29,934 bases of DNA, taken from assembly GCA_002344885.1 (NCBI GenBank), contig DDUQ01000088.1:1-29934 (forward strand). Direction: 5' to 3'. The DNA is from Comamonadaceae bacterium UBA2334. Lineage in GTDB: Bacteria > Pseudomonadota > Gammaproteobacteria > Burkholderiales > Burkholderiaceae_C. Below the pieces are notes generated by a model. It saw only the letters and a program-made list of their open reading frames with translations. It had not been told where the DNA came from and ran no database searches. A program made the translations under genes and the position numbers. Below are positions 8,770 to 16,987 of the stretch, piece by piece; the first letter of the stretch is position 1; each line of letters begins with the position of its first letter.

Positions 8770-9732
8770 ATGAAACTCAACCGAAACCCACAGCTCAACA
8801 AGAACGGCGAGCTCATCCACCTGCTGTCCACCGAGGGCCTGTCCAAAGACATCCTCACACACATCCTCGACACCGCCGCCAATTTCGTGTCGGTGAGCGA
8901 CCGCGAGGTCAAGAAGGTGCCGCTGCTGCGGGGCAAAAGCGTGTTCAACCTGTTCTTCGAGAACAGCACCCGCACCCGCACCACGTTCGAGATTGCCGCC
9001 ACGCGCCTGAGTGCCGACGTCATCAACCTCGACATCGCGCGCAGCTCGGCCTCCAAGGGCGAAAGCCTGCTGGACACCATTGCCAACCTGTCGGCCATGG
9101 CCGCCGACATTTTTGTGGTGCGCCACAGCGAGAGCGGTGCGCCCTACCTCATTGCCCAGCATGTGGCGCCGCATGTGCATGTGGTGAATGCCGGTGACGG
9201 CCGCCACGCCCACCCCACGCAGGGCCTGCTGGATGCCTACACCATCCGCCACTTCAAGGGCAACTTTGCCAACCTGACCGTGGCCATCGTGGGCGATGTG
9301 CTGCATTCGCGCGTGGCACGCTCCAACATCCATGCGCTGACGACGCTGGGCTGCGCCGAGGTGCGTGTGGTGGGCCCGCGTACCCTGGTGCCGTCCGACA
9401 TGGCGGCCATGGGTGTGCGCGTGTGCCATGACCTGAAAGAGGGCATCAGCGGGGCAGACGTGGTCATGACGCTGCGCCTGCAAAACGAGCGCATGAGCGG
9501 TGCGCTGCTGCCCTCCAGCCAGGAGTTTGCCAAGAGCTTCGGCCTGACCCGCGAGCGACTGCAATGGGCCAAACCCGATGCCATCGTGATGCACCCCGGC
9601 CCGGTGAACCGGGGGGTTGAAATCGACTCGTCGGTGGTCGATGGCCCGCAGAGTGTGGTGCTCAACCAGGTGACCTTCGGCATTGCGGTGCGCATGGCGG
9701 TCATGAGCATCGTGGCCGGCCATTCTGCCTAA
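8770..9732 (+). CDS. pyrB: Aspartate carbamoyltransferase catalytic subunit
   Basis: Catalyses carbamoyl phosphate + aspartate to N-carbamoylaspartate, the committed step of pyrimidine synthesis. The 320 residues contain the carbamoyl-phosphate loop STRTRT at 66-71, the SASKGES loop at 93-99 with Lys96, the HVVNAGDGRHAHPTQGLLD segment and the C-terminal HPGPVNRG motif. A GGTGA ribosome-binding site precedes the ATG. It is followed by a degenerate dihydroorotase gene rather than pyrI, the arrangement seen in pseudomonads, where PyrB forms a dodecamer with an inactive PyrC'. Confidence 0.97.
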   Translation: MKLNRNPQLNKNGELIHLLSTEGLSKDILTHILDTAANFVSVSDREVKKVPLLRGKSVFNLFFENSTRTRTTFEIAATRLSADVINLDIARSSASKGESLLDTIANLSAMAADIFVVRHSESGAPYLIAQHVAPHVHVVNAGDGRHAHPTQGLLDAYTIRHFKGNFANLTVAIVGDVLHSRVARSNIHALTTLGCAEVRVVGPRTLVPSDMAAMGVRVCHDLKEGISGADVVMTLRLQNERMSGALLPSSQEFAKSFGLTRERLQWAKPDAIVMHPGPVNRGVEIDSSVVDGPQSVVLNQVTFGIAVRMAVMSIVAGHSA

Positions 9733-9737
9733 TTAAG

Positions 9738-9771
9738 TAGCAATAAAGTGTATATGGACAAGCGGTAGAGC
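9738..9771. repeat. Copy A of a short dispersed intergenic repeat
   Basis: This AT-rich spacer between pyrB and pyrC' has TAGC at 9738-9741, then 17 bases, then CAAGCGGTAGAGC at 9759-9771. The same layout (TAGC, 17 bases, CAAGCGCTAGAGC) occurs at 21497-21530. From memory, similar short elements are scattered through Comamonadaceae genomes, but this could not be searched. Confidence 0.5.
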
Positions 9772-9801
9772 TTGTTTTAGCTGTCAATATCAGGATCAAC
9801 C

Positions 9802-11133
9802 ATGAAACTGCTCATCCAAGGTGGACGTGTCATCGACCCCGCCAGTGGCCGTGACGAGGTCTGCGACGTGGCGGTGGCGGCCGGACGCATCATTGCCATC
9901 AAGCCCGGCCTCGGGCAGCCCGGCAGCGGGTTCGAGCCCAGCCGCACCATCGATGCCACCGGTTGCGTCGTGGCTCCTGGCCTGGTGGACCTGGCCGTTC
10001 GCCTGCGTGAGCCGGGGCAGGAACACGCCGGCATGCTCGAGAGCGAGATGGCCGCCGCCGTGGCCGGTGGTGTCACCAGTCTCGTGTGCCCGCCCGACAC
10101 CGACCCGGTTCTGGATGAGCCCGGTTTGGTCGACATGCTGAAGTACCGGGCCGAGAAACTCCACCAGGGTCGCGTGTTTCCGCTGGGTGCGCTGACCCGC
10201 GGCCTGCAAGGCGAGGTGCTGACCGAAATGGTCGAGCTGACCGAGGCTGGTTGCATCGGGTTCGGTCAGGCAGAGGTGCCCATTGTCAACACTCAGGTGC
10301 TGCAGCGCGCCTTGCAGTACGCCGGCACGTTCGGTTACACCGTGTGGCTGCGGCCACAGGATGCGTGGCTGGGCAAGGGCGTGGCCGCCAGCGGGCCGCT
10401 GGCGACGCGCATGGGCCTGTCGGGCATTCCGGTGGCGGCCGAGCTGATTGCGCTGCACACCATTTTCGAGCTGGTGCGCAGCACCCGCGCACGCGTGCAC
10501 CTGTGCCGCCTCAGCAGCGCCGCAGGCATCGAGCTGGTGCGGCAGGCCAAGGCAGAGGGCCTGCCCGTGACCTGTGACGTGAGTGTGCACAACCTGCACC
10601 TGATCGACGTGGATCTGGGTTACTTCGACAGCCGGACCCGCCTGTCACCGCCGCTGCGCCAGCAGCGCGACCGCGAAGCCCTGCGTGCAGCCCTGGCTGA
10701 TGGCACCATCGACGCCCTGGTGTCTGACCACACCCCGGTGGACGATGATGCCAAGGCCCTGCCGTTTGCCGAAGCCGAGGTGGGGGCCACCGCCGTCGAG
10801 TTGTTGCTGTCCTTAGGGGCTCACTGGGCGCAGGCCGACGGTGTGGGCCTGAGCCGTGCCCTGGCCACGCTCACCTGTGGGCCTGCCGGTGTGCTGGGCA
10901 GCAGCCTGGGCACGTTGTCGGCCAGTGCGGGGCGGCTGGTGGAAGGCGGTGCGGCCGACGTCTGTATTTTCAAGGCGGATGCCTGGTGGACACCCCGTGG
11001 CGAGCAGCTCAGCAGCCAGGGCAAGCATTCGCCCTTCCTGGGCCATGAGTTGCCTGCTACCGTGACCCACACGCTGGTAGGCGGGCAACTGGTCTTCGAG
11101 CGTGCCGCCGTGCCGACAGGGGCCGTGTGCTGA
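9802..11133 (+). CDS. pyrX: Dihydroorotase-like protein lacking catalytic metal ligands (PyrC'/PyrX)
   Basis: The 443-residue amidohydrolase-fold protein has the overall sequence of type I dihydroorotase. The metal-binding HxH of the family (DxHxHLREPG) reads D63-L-A65-V-R67-LREPG, so both histidines are gone. The later histidine ligands are also replaced: VWLRPQD where HAED is expected, and HLCRLSS where the second zinc histidine falls. Only the Asp of SDHTP (D309) remains. It is therefore very unlikely to be an active dihydroorotase. The known precedent is Pseudomonas PyrC', an inactive homologue that holds the PyrB catalytic trimers together. A working dihydroorotase must be encoded elsewhere. 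An AGGA ribosome-binding site precedes the ATG, and the gene's end overlaps plsC by seven bases. Confidence 0.92.
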   Translation: MKLLIQGGRVIDPASGRDEVCDVAVAAGRIIAIKPGLGQPGSGFEPSRTIDATGCVVAPGLVDLAVRLREPGQEHAGMLESEMAAAVAGGVTSLVCPPDTDPVLDEPGLVDMLKYRAEKLHQGRVFPLGALTRGLQGEVLTEMVELTEAGCIGFGQAEVPIVNTQVLQRALQYAGTFGYTVWLRPQDAWLGKGVAASGPLATRMGLSGIPVAAELIALHTIFELVRSTRARVHLCRLSSAAGIELVRQAKAEGLPVTCDVSVHNLHLIDVDLGYFDSRTRLSPPLRQQRDREALRAALADGTIDALVSDHTPVDDDAKALPFAEAEVGATAVELLLSLGAHWAQADGVGLSRALATLTCGPAGVLGSSLGTLSASAGRLVEGGAADVCIFKADAWWTPRGEQLSSQGKHSPFLGHELPATVTHTLVGGQLVFERAAVPTGAVC

Positions 11134-11927
11134 AGGGGCTCAAGGCCCTGGGGCGGCTGCTGTCGGTGCTGGCGCACGTGCTGGACGGACGGCGCACCTT
11201 GCGCAAGGCGTTTCCACACCTGTCGCCTGGCGAGCGGCAACAGGCCGTGCTGGCCTGGTCGCGCCAGATGCTGCAGATCATGGGTGTCGAGCTGCACATG
11301 ATGGGCGCCGTCCCGACAGCCGGGCCGATGCTGGTGGTGTCCAACCACATTTCGTGGCTCGACATCCTGGTCATCAACGCTGTGTGCCCGGCGCACTTTG
11401 TGTCCAAGTCGGGCGTCAGGCATTGGCCGCTGGTGGGCGAACTGGTCAGCTCGGCAGGCACCCTGTTCATCGAGCGCGAGAGCCGGCGCGACGCGATGCG
11501 TGTGGTTCACCGCATGGCCGAGCGGCTGACCGAAGGCGACATCTTGGCGGTGTTCCCAGAGGGCACCACAGGGCCGGGTCAGGTGCTGTTGCCTTTCCAT
11601 GCCAATCTGTTGCAGGCGGCCATTTCCACCGACACGCCCATCAAGCCGGTGGCCCTGAGCTACCTGGACGCGATGACCGGCCACCCCAGCCCCGTGCCGG
11701 TGTACGTGGGCGACACCACGCTGCTGGCCTCGATCTGGCGCACGCTCAAGGCGTCCGACATCCAGGCCCGTGTGACCTTCGGCCTGAAAGAGTACGCGCA
11801 GGGCCGCGACCGTCGCACCTGGGCGGCGCACCTGCGGTCTGACATCCAGACGCTGCTTGACGGTGGGGTGCCCTCCGAAGACACACGGCCGGCCAGCCTG
11901 GACGAGCTGGACTTGACCTTGGGATAA
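11127..11927 (+). CDS. plsC: 1-acyl-sn-glycerol-3-phosphate acyltransferase (PlsC family)
   Basis: A membrane-associated acyltransferase that converts lysophosphatidic acid to phosphatidic acid, or acylates a related lysolipid. The catalytic NHxxxxD motif is NHISWLD (His74, Asp79). The substrate-binding motifs are FIERESRR near 114-121 and FPEGTTGPG at 143-151, and a PVALSYLD motif follows. The 266-residue length fits. It starts at GTG 11127 inside the end of the dihydroorotase-like gene, with AGGGG upstream, so translation is probably coupled. Exact acyl specificity cannot be read from sequence. Confidence 0.9.
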   Translation: MLKGLKALGRLLSVLAHVLDGRRTLRKAFPHLSPGERQQAVLAWSRQMLQIMGVELHMMGAVPTAGPMLVVSNHISWLDILVINAVCPAHFVSKSGVRHWPLVGELVSSAGTLFIERESRRDAMRVVHRMAERLTEGDILAVFPEGTTGPGQVLLPFHANLLQAAISTDTPIKPVALSYLDAMTGHPSPVPVYVGDTTLLASIWRTLKASDIQARVTFGLKEYAQGRDRRTWAAHLRSDIQTLLDGGVPSEDTRPASLDELDLTLG

Positions 11928-11933
11928 GCGTTC

Positions 11934-12491
11934 ATGGGGACTTCTGTTTTTCTGGTGGGCCTGCCCGGCTCGGGCAAATCGACCGTCGGGCGGCAGTTGG
12001 CGCGGCGGCTGGGCCTGCAGTTTCTGGATTCGGACCACGTCATCGAAGAGCGGCTGGGCTGCTCCATCCGGGAGTACTTCGATCGCGAGGGTGAAGCCGC
12101 CTTCCGCGACCTGGAACAGGCCACGGTCGATGAGCTCAGCCAGCTTCCAGACACAGTGCTGTCCACAGGCGGTGGCACGGTGCTGCGCGAGGCCAACCGC
12201 CAGGTACTGCACAGCCGAGGGTGGGTGGTGTACCTCAAGTCGCACCCGGCCGAGTTGTACCGGCGGCTGCGCCACGACAAAACCCGGCCGCTGCTGCAGG
12301 TGGGCGATCCGCTCCAGAAGCTCAAAGACCTCTACCACGTGCGTGACCCGCTGTACCGCGAGGTGGCTCACCACGTGCTGGAAACCGGCCGCCCCACCGT
12401 GACGATGCTGGTCAACCACATTGCCATGCAGCTGGAACAGCGCGCACTCCAGATGCCTGCCACGCAACAGGAGACCCCTCCGGCCCCGTGA
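11934..12491 (+). CDS. aroK: Shikimate kinase
   Basis: Phosphorylates shikimate at the 3-hydroxyl with ATP in chorismate synthesis. The P-loop is GLPGSGKST at residues 9-17. The shikimate-binding Asp34 lies in FLDSDHVIEE, the FRDLE arginine follows, then the GGGT loop (STGGGTVLR). The LID-region arginine lies in TRPLL. The length is normal apart from a short Ala/Pro/Gln tail. The ATG is six bases after the plsC stop, so it is likely the last gene of this transcript. In most relatives aroK is followed by aroB; here the next gene is on the other strand, so aroB lies elsewhere or this is a second copy. Confidence 0.93.
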   Translation: MGTSVFLVGLPGSGKSTVGRQLARRLGLQFLDSDHVIEERLGCSIREYFDREGEAAFRDLEQATVDELSQLPDTVLSTGGGTVLREANRQVLHSRGWVVYLKSHPAELYRRLRHDKTRPLLQVGDPLQKLKDLYHVRDPLYREVAHHVLETGRPTVTMLVNHIAMQLEQRALQMPATQQETPPAP

Positions 12492-12533
12492 CGGGATGGC
12501 ACGGTGCACGGATGCCAGGGTGACCGGATGACA

Positions 12534-12564
12534 GGCCGCCGGCAGGCCTGCGGCCAATGGTTTT
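12534..12564 (+). terminator. Possible weak intrinsic terminator after aroK
   Basis: The stem GGCCGC (12534-12539) pairs with GCGGCC (12550-12555) and is followed at short distance by a run of only four T. It lies in the gap between the convergent aroK and GGDEF-EAL genes. The short T run makes termination uncertain. Confidence 0.35.
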
Positions 12565-15500
12565 ACTCGGCGGGCATTGCCTCGGACCGGTCGGCCAGTG
12601 CCAGCAGCGCATGGTGCAAGGCCGTGCTCAACCGATCCAGCTCTGCCATGGCATGTTCATGCCGGGGTGCGCTGGGGTTCCAGGGTGATGTGGCGGGCAG
12701 TGCCAGCAAGGTATCAGCCTGGGCATGGAAGGCTTCGTGCAGCGTGCGGATCTGCGCCATCAGTGTCGATGTGCCGTGGCGTTGCTGCGTGCCGGGGCTG
12801 CCGAGCCATTTCCCCAGGCGGCAGTGGTGCAGGTCCATCGGGGGCAGCGTTGCCGTGTTGCCGGCCACATGGGCGCGGAATGCCTGCACCCACGCCATGT
12901 GCTCGGCGGCGGCAAACAGCACAGGCAAATCCTCTGCCATCACGGTTTGCACCTCTGTCCAACTGGCATCGGGTTGCCAGTCGCGCACCCATCCAGGCAG
13001 GTTTTCGGCGGGCATGGGCCGGGCAATGGCGTAGCCCTGGGCGCGCTCGCAGCCCAGGCGCATCAGCATGCGGCCGTGTGCAGCGGTTTCCACCCCTTCG
13101 GCCATGACGTTGCGCTGGAAAGCAGACGCCAGCCCCAGCACGCCCTGCAAAATGGCCAGGTCGTCGGCATCGTCGAGCATGTCGCGGATGAAGCTCTGGT
13201 CAATCTTCAGTTCCTGCGCGGGCAAGCGCTTCAGGTAGGTGAGTGACGAATAGCCGGTGCCAAAGTCATCCAGCGCAAAGCCCACGCCGAAGTCGTTGCA
13301 GCGGCGCATCACCTCCGACACGTGGGCCATGTCGTCAAGTGCGGTGGTCTCCAGCACCTCCAGTTGCAGGCTGCCGGCGGGCAGGTCAGGGTGTTGGGCC
13401 AGCTCGGCCTGTAGCCAGCCGACCACATCGGGTTGTTGCAGCAGTTGGGCGTCGATGTTCACGCTCACCGGCAGGTTCAGGCCTTGCGACTGCCAGTTGG
13501 CCATCTGTTGCAGGGCCGTTCGCACCACCCATTTGCCCACGTCCAGTGCCAGCGGGTGGTTGTCGATGGCAGGCAGAAACTGTGCGGGCCCCAGCAGCCC
13601 GCGCGCCGGGTGCTGCCAGCGGATCAGCGCTTCGGCACCCAGCACCTCGCCGCTGCGCAGGTTGACCTTGGGTTGGTAGTGCAGCACCAGCTCCTGCTGT
13701 TCCAGCGCGGTGCGCACGGCCTCCAGGTTCTCGTGGTGGTCGCGGAGGTGGCGGTCGTGCGTGGCATCGAACACATGGAAGCGGTTCTTGCCACTCAGCT
13801 TGGCCTGGTACATGGCCTGATCGGCCTGGCGCATCAGCTGGTCGGGTGCGATGTCTTCTTCCTGCGGGTAGAACGCAACCCCCAAGCTGGCCGACACCTG
13901 TACCGGCTCGCCGTCTATCAGCACCGGTTGGGCAGCGGCGTGGCGCAGGCGTTCCAGCACGGGCATGCAGTCGGCGTGCGTGGTCAGGTCGTGCATGACG
14001 GCGACAAATTCGTCACCGCCCAGGCGTGCCAGCGTGTCGCCTTCGCGCAGCGCCTGGCTCATGCGCACGGCCAGCGCCACCAGCAACTGGTCGCCCACCG
14101 CGTGGCCGCGTGTGTCGTTGACGGCCTTGAAGCCGTCCAAGTCCAGGAACACCACCGCCAGCTGTTTGCCCCGGCGGCGGGTCTGTGCCATGACCTGCAC
14201 CAGCCGGTCGTTCAGCAGCACGCGGTTGGGCAGGCCGGTCAGGGCATCGAAATGGGCGATGCGCTCGAGTTTGAGTTCGTGTTCTTTCTGTTGCGAAATG
14301 TCCGAGAACAGCGACACGTACCGCAACAGCGTGCCGTCAGGTGCTTTCACGGCACTGATGGTCAGCATCTCGGCATACACCTCGCCGGACTGGCGGCGGT
14401 TCCAGATCTCGCCCGTCCATTCGCCCGTGCGGGCGAGGGTGTCCCACATCTCCTGGTAAAACGCTTTGCCTTGCCGGCCTGAACCCAGCATGCGGGTGTG
14501 CTGCCCCACCACATCGTCACGGTTGTAGCCGGTGATGCGGGTGAATGCATCGTTGACTTCGATGATCACGCCCGACGGGTCGGTGACCATGATGGCTTCG
14601 TGCGCATGCTCGAACACGCTGGCGGCCAGAAGCAGCCTCTCATGGGCGCGCCGCGCCTGTGTGATGTCTTCGATCAGCCCGGCGTAGTGGTGTACCTGTC
14701 CGCTGGCATCCAGGATGGCATTGATGGTCAGGCTGGCTTCGAACAGCTCGCCATTTTTTTTGCGGTTGGTGACATGCCCCTTCCAGCGGCCGTTGTGTGC
14801 CAGGCTGTTCCACATCTGCGCATAAAAGGTGCGGTCCTGCAAGCCAGAATTCAGCAGCCGTGGGTTCTGGCCCATGATGTCTTCCAGTGCGTAACCCGTG
14901 AGGGTGGTGAATGCCTGGTTTGCCGACACCACCAGTGCTTCGGGTGTGGTGATGAGGATGGCGTCGCTGCTGCTGTCAAACACCCGTGCGGCCAGTTCGC
15001 GCTCATGGGCCAGGGCCACTTCGGCCTGGACCGACTCGGCCTCGCGCCGGTTGTACAGCCACATGCCCAGCAGCATCAGCCCCAATACCGGAAGCGCCAC
15101 CGTCAGGTCGGTGGTCACGTCGTCGTACCAGGGTTGCAACACGGCCTGTCTGTCCAGGTGAACGGCCACAGCCAGCGGATAGCGGCTCGATGCCCGGTAG
15201 GCGGTCAGCACCGCGTGCCCGTTGGGCAGGGTTAGTTCAAGCCGGCCGAATTCTTTCTGTGAAATGCGCTGGCCGGTGGCGCGGGCATCTGCGGCCAGGG
15301 CATCGGGCATGTCGGTGGGGGCGGCCCACAGGTACAAACCGTCGTAGCGCAGCCAGGCCACGTGTGCCGCTTGAGCGCCCAGCATCTGTGTGGCATGGGT
15401 GGTGTATGCGTCGGTGTTCAGCGCTGCGACTAACCATTGCGTGCCCGATGCGCCGGGCAGGGGCATCCACACGGGCACAAAGTGGGGCAAGCGGGTGTCT

Positions 15501-16003
15501 GCGCTGGCTGGGACTGGTGGGGCTGACTCTGGGCTGCGGTCCGACCAGTCCCGCCCGACCTGCGTGATGCCCACGCGCAAGACCGGCACCGATGCATCGG
15601 CCTGCGGGTAAGACTCACCCAGCCCCACGCGCTCGCCCAGGTTGGTGGCGGACGAACTGGCCACGATGCGGCCACTGGCATCGGCCACGGACAGCGACCG
15701 CAACCGGGGTGAGGCCCGCACCACGTCTGCAAGGCGGGCGTCCACATCCTGGCTATCGACCCAAGGCGTGTGGGTGAAATCGAAATTAGTAGCGCCTAAC
15801 TCAATGTTGATAAGCGATGAAGTCAAATAATCTTCAAATTGTCTGGCATGCAGTTCAGCCGCATGCAAGCCGCCCTCCACGGTTTCTTTGTGGCGCTCCC
15901 AGGCGTGGTAGCCCAGCGTGGCCAGCCACAGGCACAGCAAGGCACCGGCCAGACCAGCCAGTTGCCGCCGGGCGCGCATCAGGCGTGAGGCAAGCGCTTG
16001 CAT
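12563..16003 (-). CDS. Membrane GGDEF-EAL protein with two PAS domains and a C-terminal CZB-like zinc-binding domain
   Basis: A c-di-GMP synthesis/hydrolysis protein of 1146 residues. There is a membrane segment at about 15-33, a periplasmic sensor region to about 295, a second membrane segment at about 299-317, and PAS domains at about 340-450 and 460-572. The GGDEF domain has an intact GGDEF at 662-666. The EAL domain is intact: EAL at 791-793, EVLET at 882-886, DDFGTG at 912-917, KID at 933-935 and EGVET at 969-973. Residues about 1030-1140 hold an HHCRLGKWL motif (H1059, H1060, C1061) with H1035 upstream and H1089/H1093 downstream. This matches chemoreceptor zinc-binding (CZB) domains. 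Both catalytic sites look usable, so the net activity cannot be called. Codons 57-76 or so form an AT-rich, rare-codon island. It is downstream of the solute-binding protein gene on the same strand. Confidence 0.92.
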   Translation of the reverse strand: MQALASRLMRARRQLAGLAGALLCLWLATLGYHAWERHKETVEGGLHAAELHARQFEDYLTSSLINIELGATNFDFTHTPWVDSQDVDARLADVVRASPRLRSLSVADASGRIVASSSATNLGERVGLGESYPQADASVPVLRVGITQVGRDWSDRSPESAPPVPASADTRLPHFVPVWMPLPGASGTQWLVAALNTDAYTTHATQMLGAQAAHVAWLRYDGLYLWAAPTDMPDALAADARATGQRISQKEFGRLELTLPNGHAVLTAYRASSRYPLAVAVHLDRQAVLQPWYDDVTTDLTVALPVLGLMLLGMWLYNRREAESVQAEVALAHERELAARVFDSSSDAILITTPEALVVSANQAFTTLTGYALEDIMGQNPRLLNSGLQDRTFYAQMWNSLAHNGRWKGHVTNRKKNGELFEASLTINAILDASGQVHHYAGLIEDITQARRAHERLLLAASVFEHAHEAIMVTDPSGVIIEVNDAFTRITGYNRDDVVGQHTRMLGSGRQGKAFYQEMWDTLARTGEWTGEIWNRRQSGEVYAEMLTISAVKAPDGTLLRYVSLFSDISQQKEHELKLERIAHFDALTGLPNRVLLNDRLVQVMAQTRRRGKQLAVVFLDLDGFKAVNDTRGHAVGDQLLVALAVRMSQALREGDTLARLGGDEFVAVMHDLTTHADCMPVLERLRHAAAQPVLIDGEPVQVSASLGVAFYPQEEDIAPDQLMRQADQAMYQAKLSGKNRFHVFDATHDRHLRDHHENLEAVRTALEQQELVLHYQPKVNLRSGEVLGAEALIRWQHPARGLLGPAQFLPAIDNHPLALDVGKWVVRTALQQMANWQSQGLNLPVSVNIDAQLLQQPDVVGWLQAELAQHPDLPAGSLQLEVLETTALDDMAHVSEVMRRCNDFGVGFALDDFGTGYSSLTYLKRLPAQELKIDQSFIRDMLDDADDLAILQGVLGLASAFQRNVMAEGVETAAHGRMLMRLGCERAQGYAIARPMPAENLPGWVRDWQPDASWTEVQTVMAEDLPVLFAAAEHMAWVQAFRAHVAGNTATLPPMDLHHCRLGKWLGSPGTQQRHGTSTLMAQIRTLHEAFHAQADTLLALPATSPWNPSAPRHEHAMAELDRLSTALHHALLALADRSEAMPAE

Positions 16004-16084
16004 GGGGCTTGTAGTCGTTCAGAGAGGGAGATGCCACCGGGCGGCTGGGTCATCTGCGCTGAGGCGTTGACCAGCGGCCGGGAC

Positions 16085-16882
16085 TCACTTGGCGACGATG
16101 GGCTCCAGGCCGTAACGTTTGGCATTTGCCAGCAGTCGGCCGTCGCGCTTCATGGCGGCCAGCACCTGCTCCACCCTGGCGTGAAAGGCATCGTCTCCTG
16201 GCTGCATGGCCCAGGCGTAGGGGGTGAGGTGGTAGGTTTCCGTGGGGGTGATCAGGCGTGCCCAGTCGGCATGGTCCAGCATGCGGCGGCTGAACGGGAA
16301 GTCGGTCATGAAGGCATCGGCCCGGCCTGACTGCACTTCCTGTTCGCGGGCGGCGGGTGTGTCCACCACGCGCAGTTCGGCCGCTTTCAGTTTGGCTTTC
16401 ATCACCGACTCGTGCAGGGTGCCTTTGGCCACCACCAGCACGGTGCCGGGTTTGTCCAGATCGCTCCATTGCTGGATGCGCCGGTTCGTCTGGGTGGTGA
16501 TGGCAAAAATGTCGCTCACCAGGGTCGGTTGCGTGAACCGCAGTTTTTCCTGGCGCTGCGGCGTGATGCCGACGGCAAACATGGCAATGTCACACTTGTC
16601 GGTCGTCACGTCGTCGACCAGCTTGGCAAACGAGCTGTCCACAAATTTCACCTCGGCGCGCAGCTCTTTGGCCAACTCGCGCGCGTTGTCGATGTCGATG
16701 CCGCTCAGTTGCTGTGTTTTGGGGTTGCGGAACGAAATGCCGTAGTAGTCGGGCCACACGCACACGCGTAGCGTTTTGCTGGCTTCGATCTGCTTGAGCC
16801 TGTCAGGGGGCGATGCCCATGCCTGGGATGCCTCCAGCAAGAACAGCAAAACCCATCCCAACGCGATGATTCTGGGGTACAC
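16085..16882 (-). CDS. Periplasmic amino-acid-type solute-binding protein (SBP_bac_3 family)
   Basis: A 265-residue exported protein: a hydrophobic N-terminus (about residues 5-18) ends in AWA, a likely signal peptidase site near residue 23. The mature part follows the family pattern: LRVCVWPDYYGISFRN, GIDIDNARELAKEL, VDSSFAKLVDDVTTDKCDIAMFAVGIT, RQEKLRFTQP. The start is GTG at 16882, supported by GGAG at 16889-16892 with a six-base spacer. No permease or ATPase gene is adjacent. It lies between two GGDEF-EAL genes on the same strand, so it may present a ligand to a membrane sensor rather than serve transport; that is inference. An FNR-like box lies about 90 bases upstream. Confidence 0.88.
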   Translation of the reverse strand: MYPRIIALGWVLLFLLEASQAWASPPDRLKQIEASKTLRVCVWPDYYGISFRNPKTQQLSGIDIDNARELAKELRAEVKFVDSSFAKLVDDVTTDKCDIAMFAVGITPQRQEKLRFTQPTLVSDIFAITTQTNRRIQQWSDLDKPGTVLVVAKGTLHESVMKAKLKAAELRVVDTPAAREQEVQSGRADAFMTDFPFSRRMLDHADWARLITPTETYHLTPYAWAMQPGDDAFHARVEQVLAAMKRDGRLLANAKRYGLEPIVAK

Positions 16883-16967
16883 GACGAACTCCGGTTGTAG
16901 TCTTCACCAACGAAGTCGCGGAGTGTAGGGACGGCTGCCGCGTTTGTGTGCGCAGCGTGCACGGCCT

Positions 16968-16981
16968 TTGATGTGCGTCAA
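16968..16981 (-). promoter_or_regulatory. FNR/ANR-like binding site upstream of the solute-binding protein gene
   Basis: The sequence TTGAT-GTGC-GTCAA matches the consensus TTGAT-N4-ATCAA at nine of ten defined positions, and Anr-type sites often carry GTCAA. Its centre is about 92 bases before the GTG start at 16882, leaving room for a promoter with the site near -41. A good -10 could not be picked out. Members of the Crp/Fnr family would be the binders; one is encoded at 22062. Confidence 0.5.
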
Positions 16982-16987
16982 ACAAAT

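Noticed and set aside
10821..12557. Minus-strand open frame of 578 codons opposite pyrC', plsC and aroK
   Set aside because: Three recognisable genes with canonical motifs occupy the other strand.
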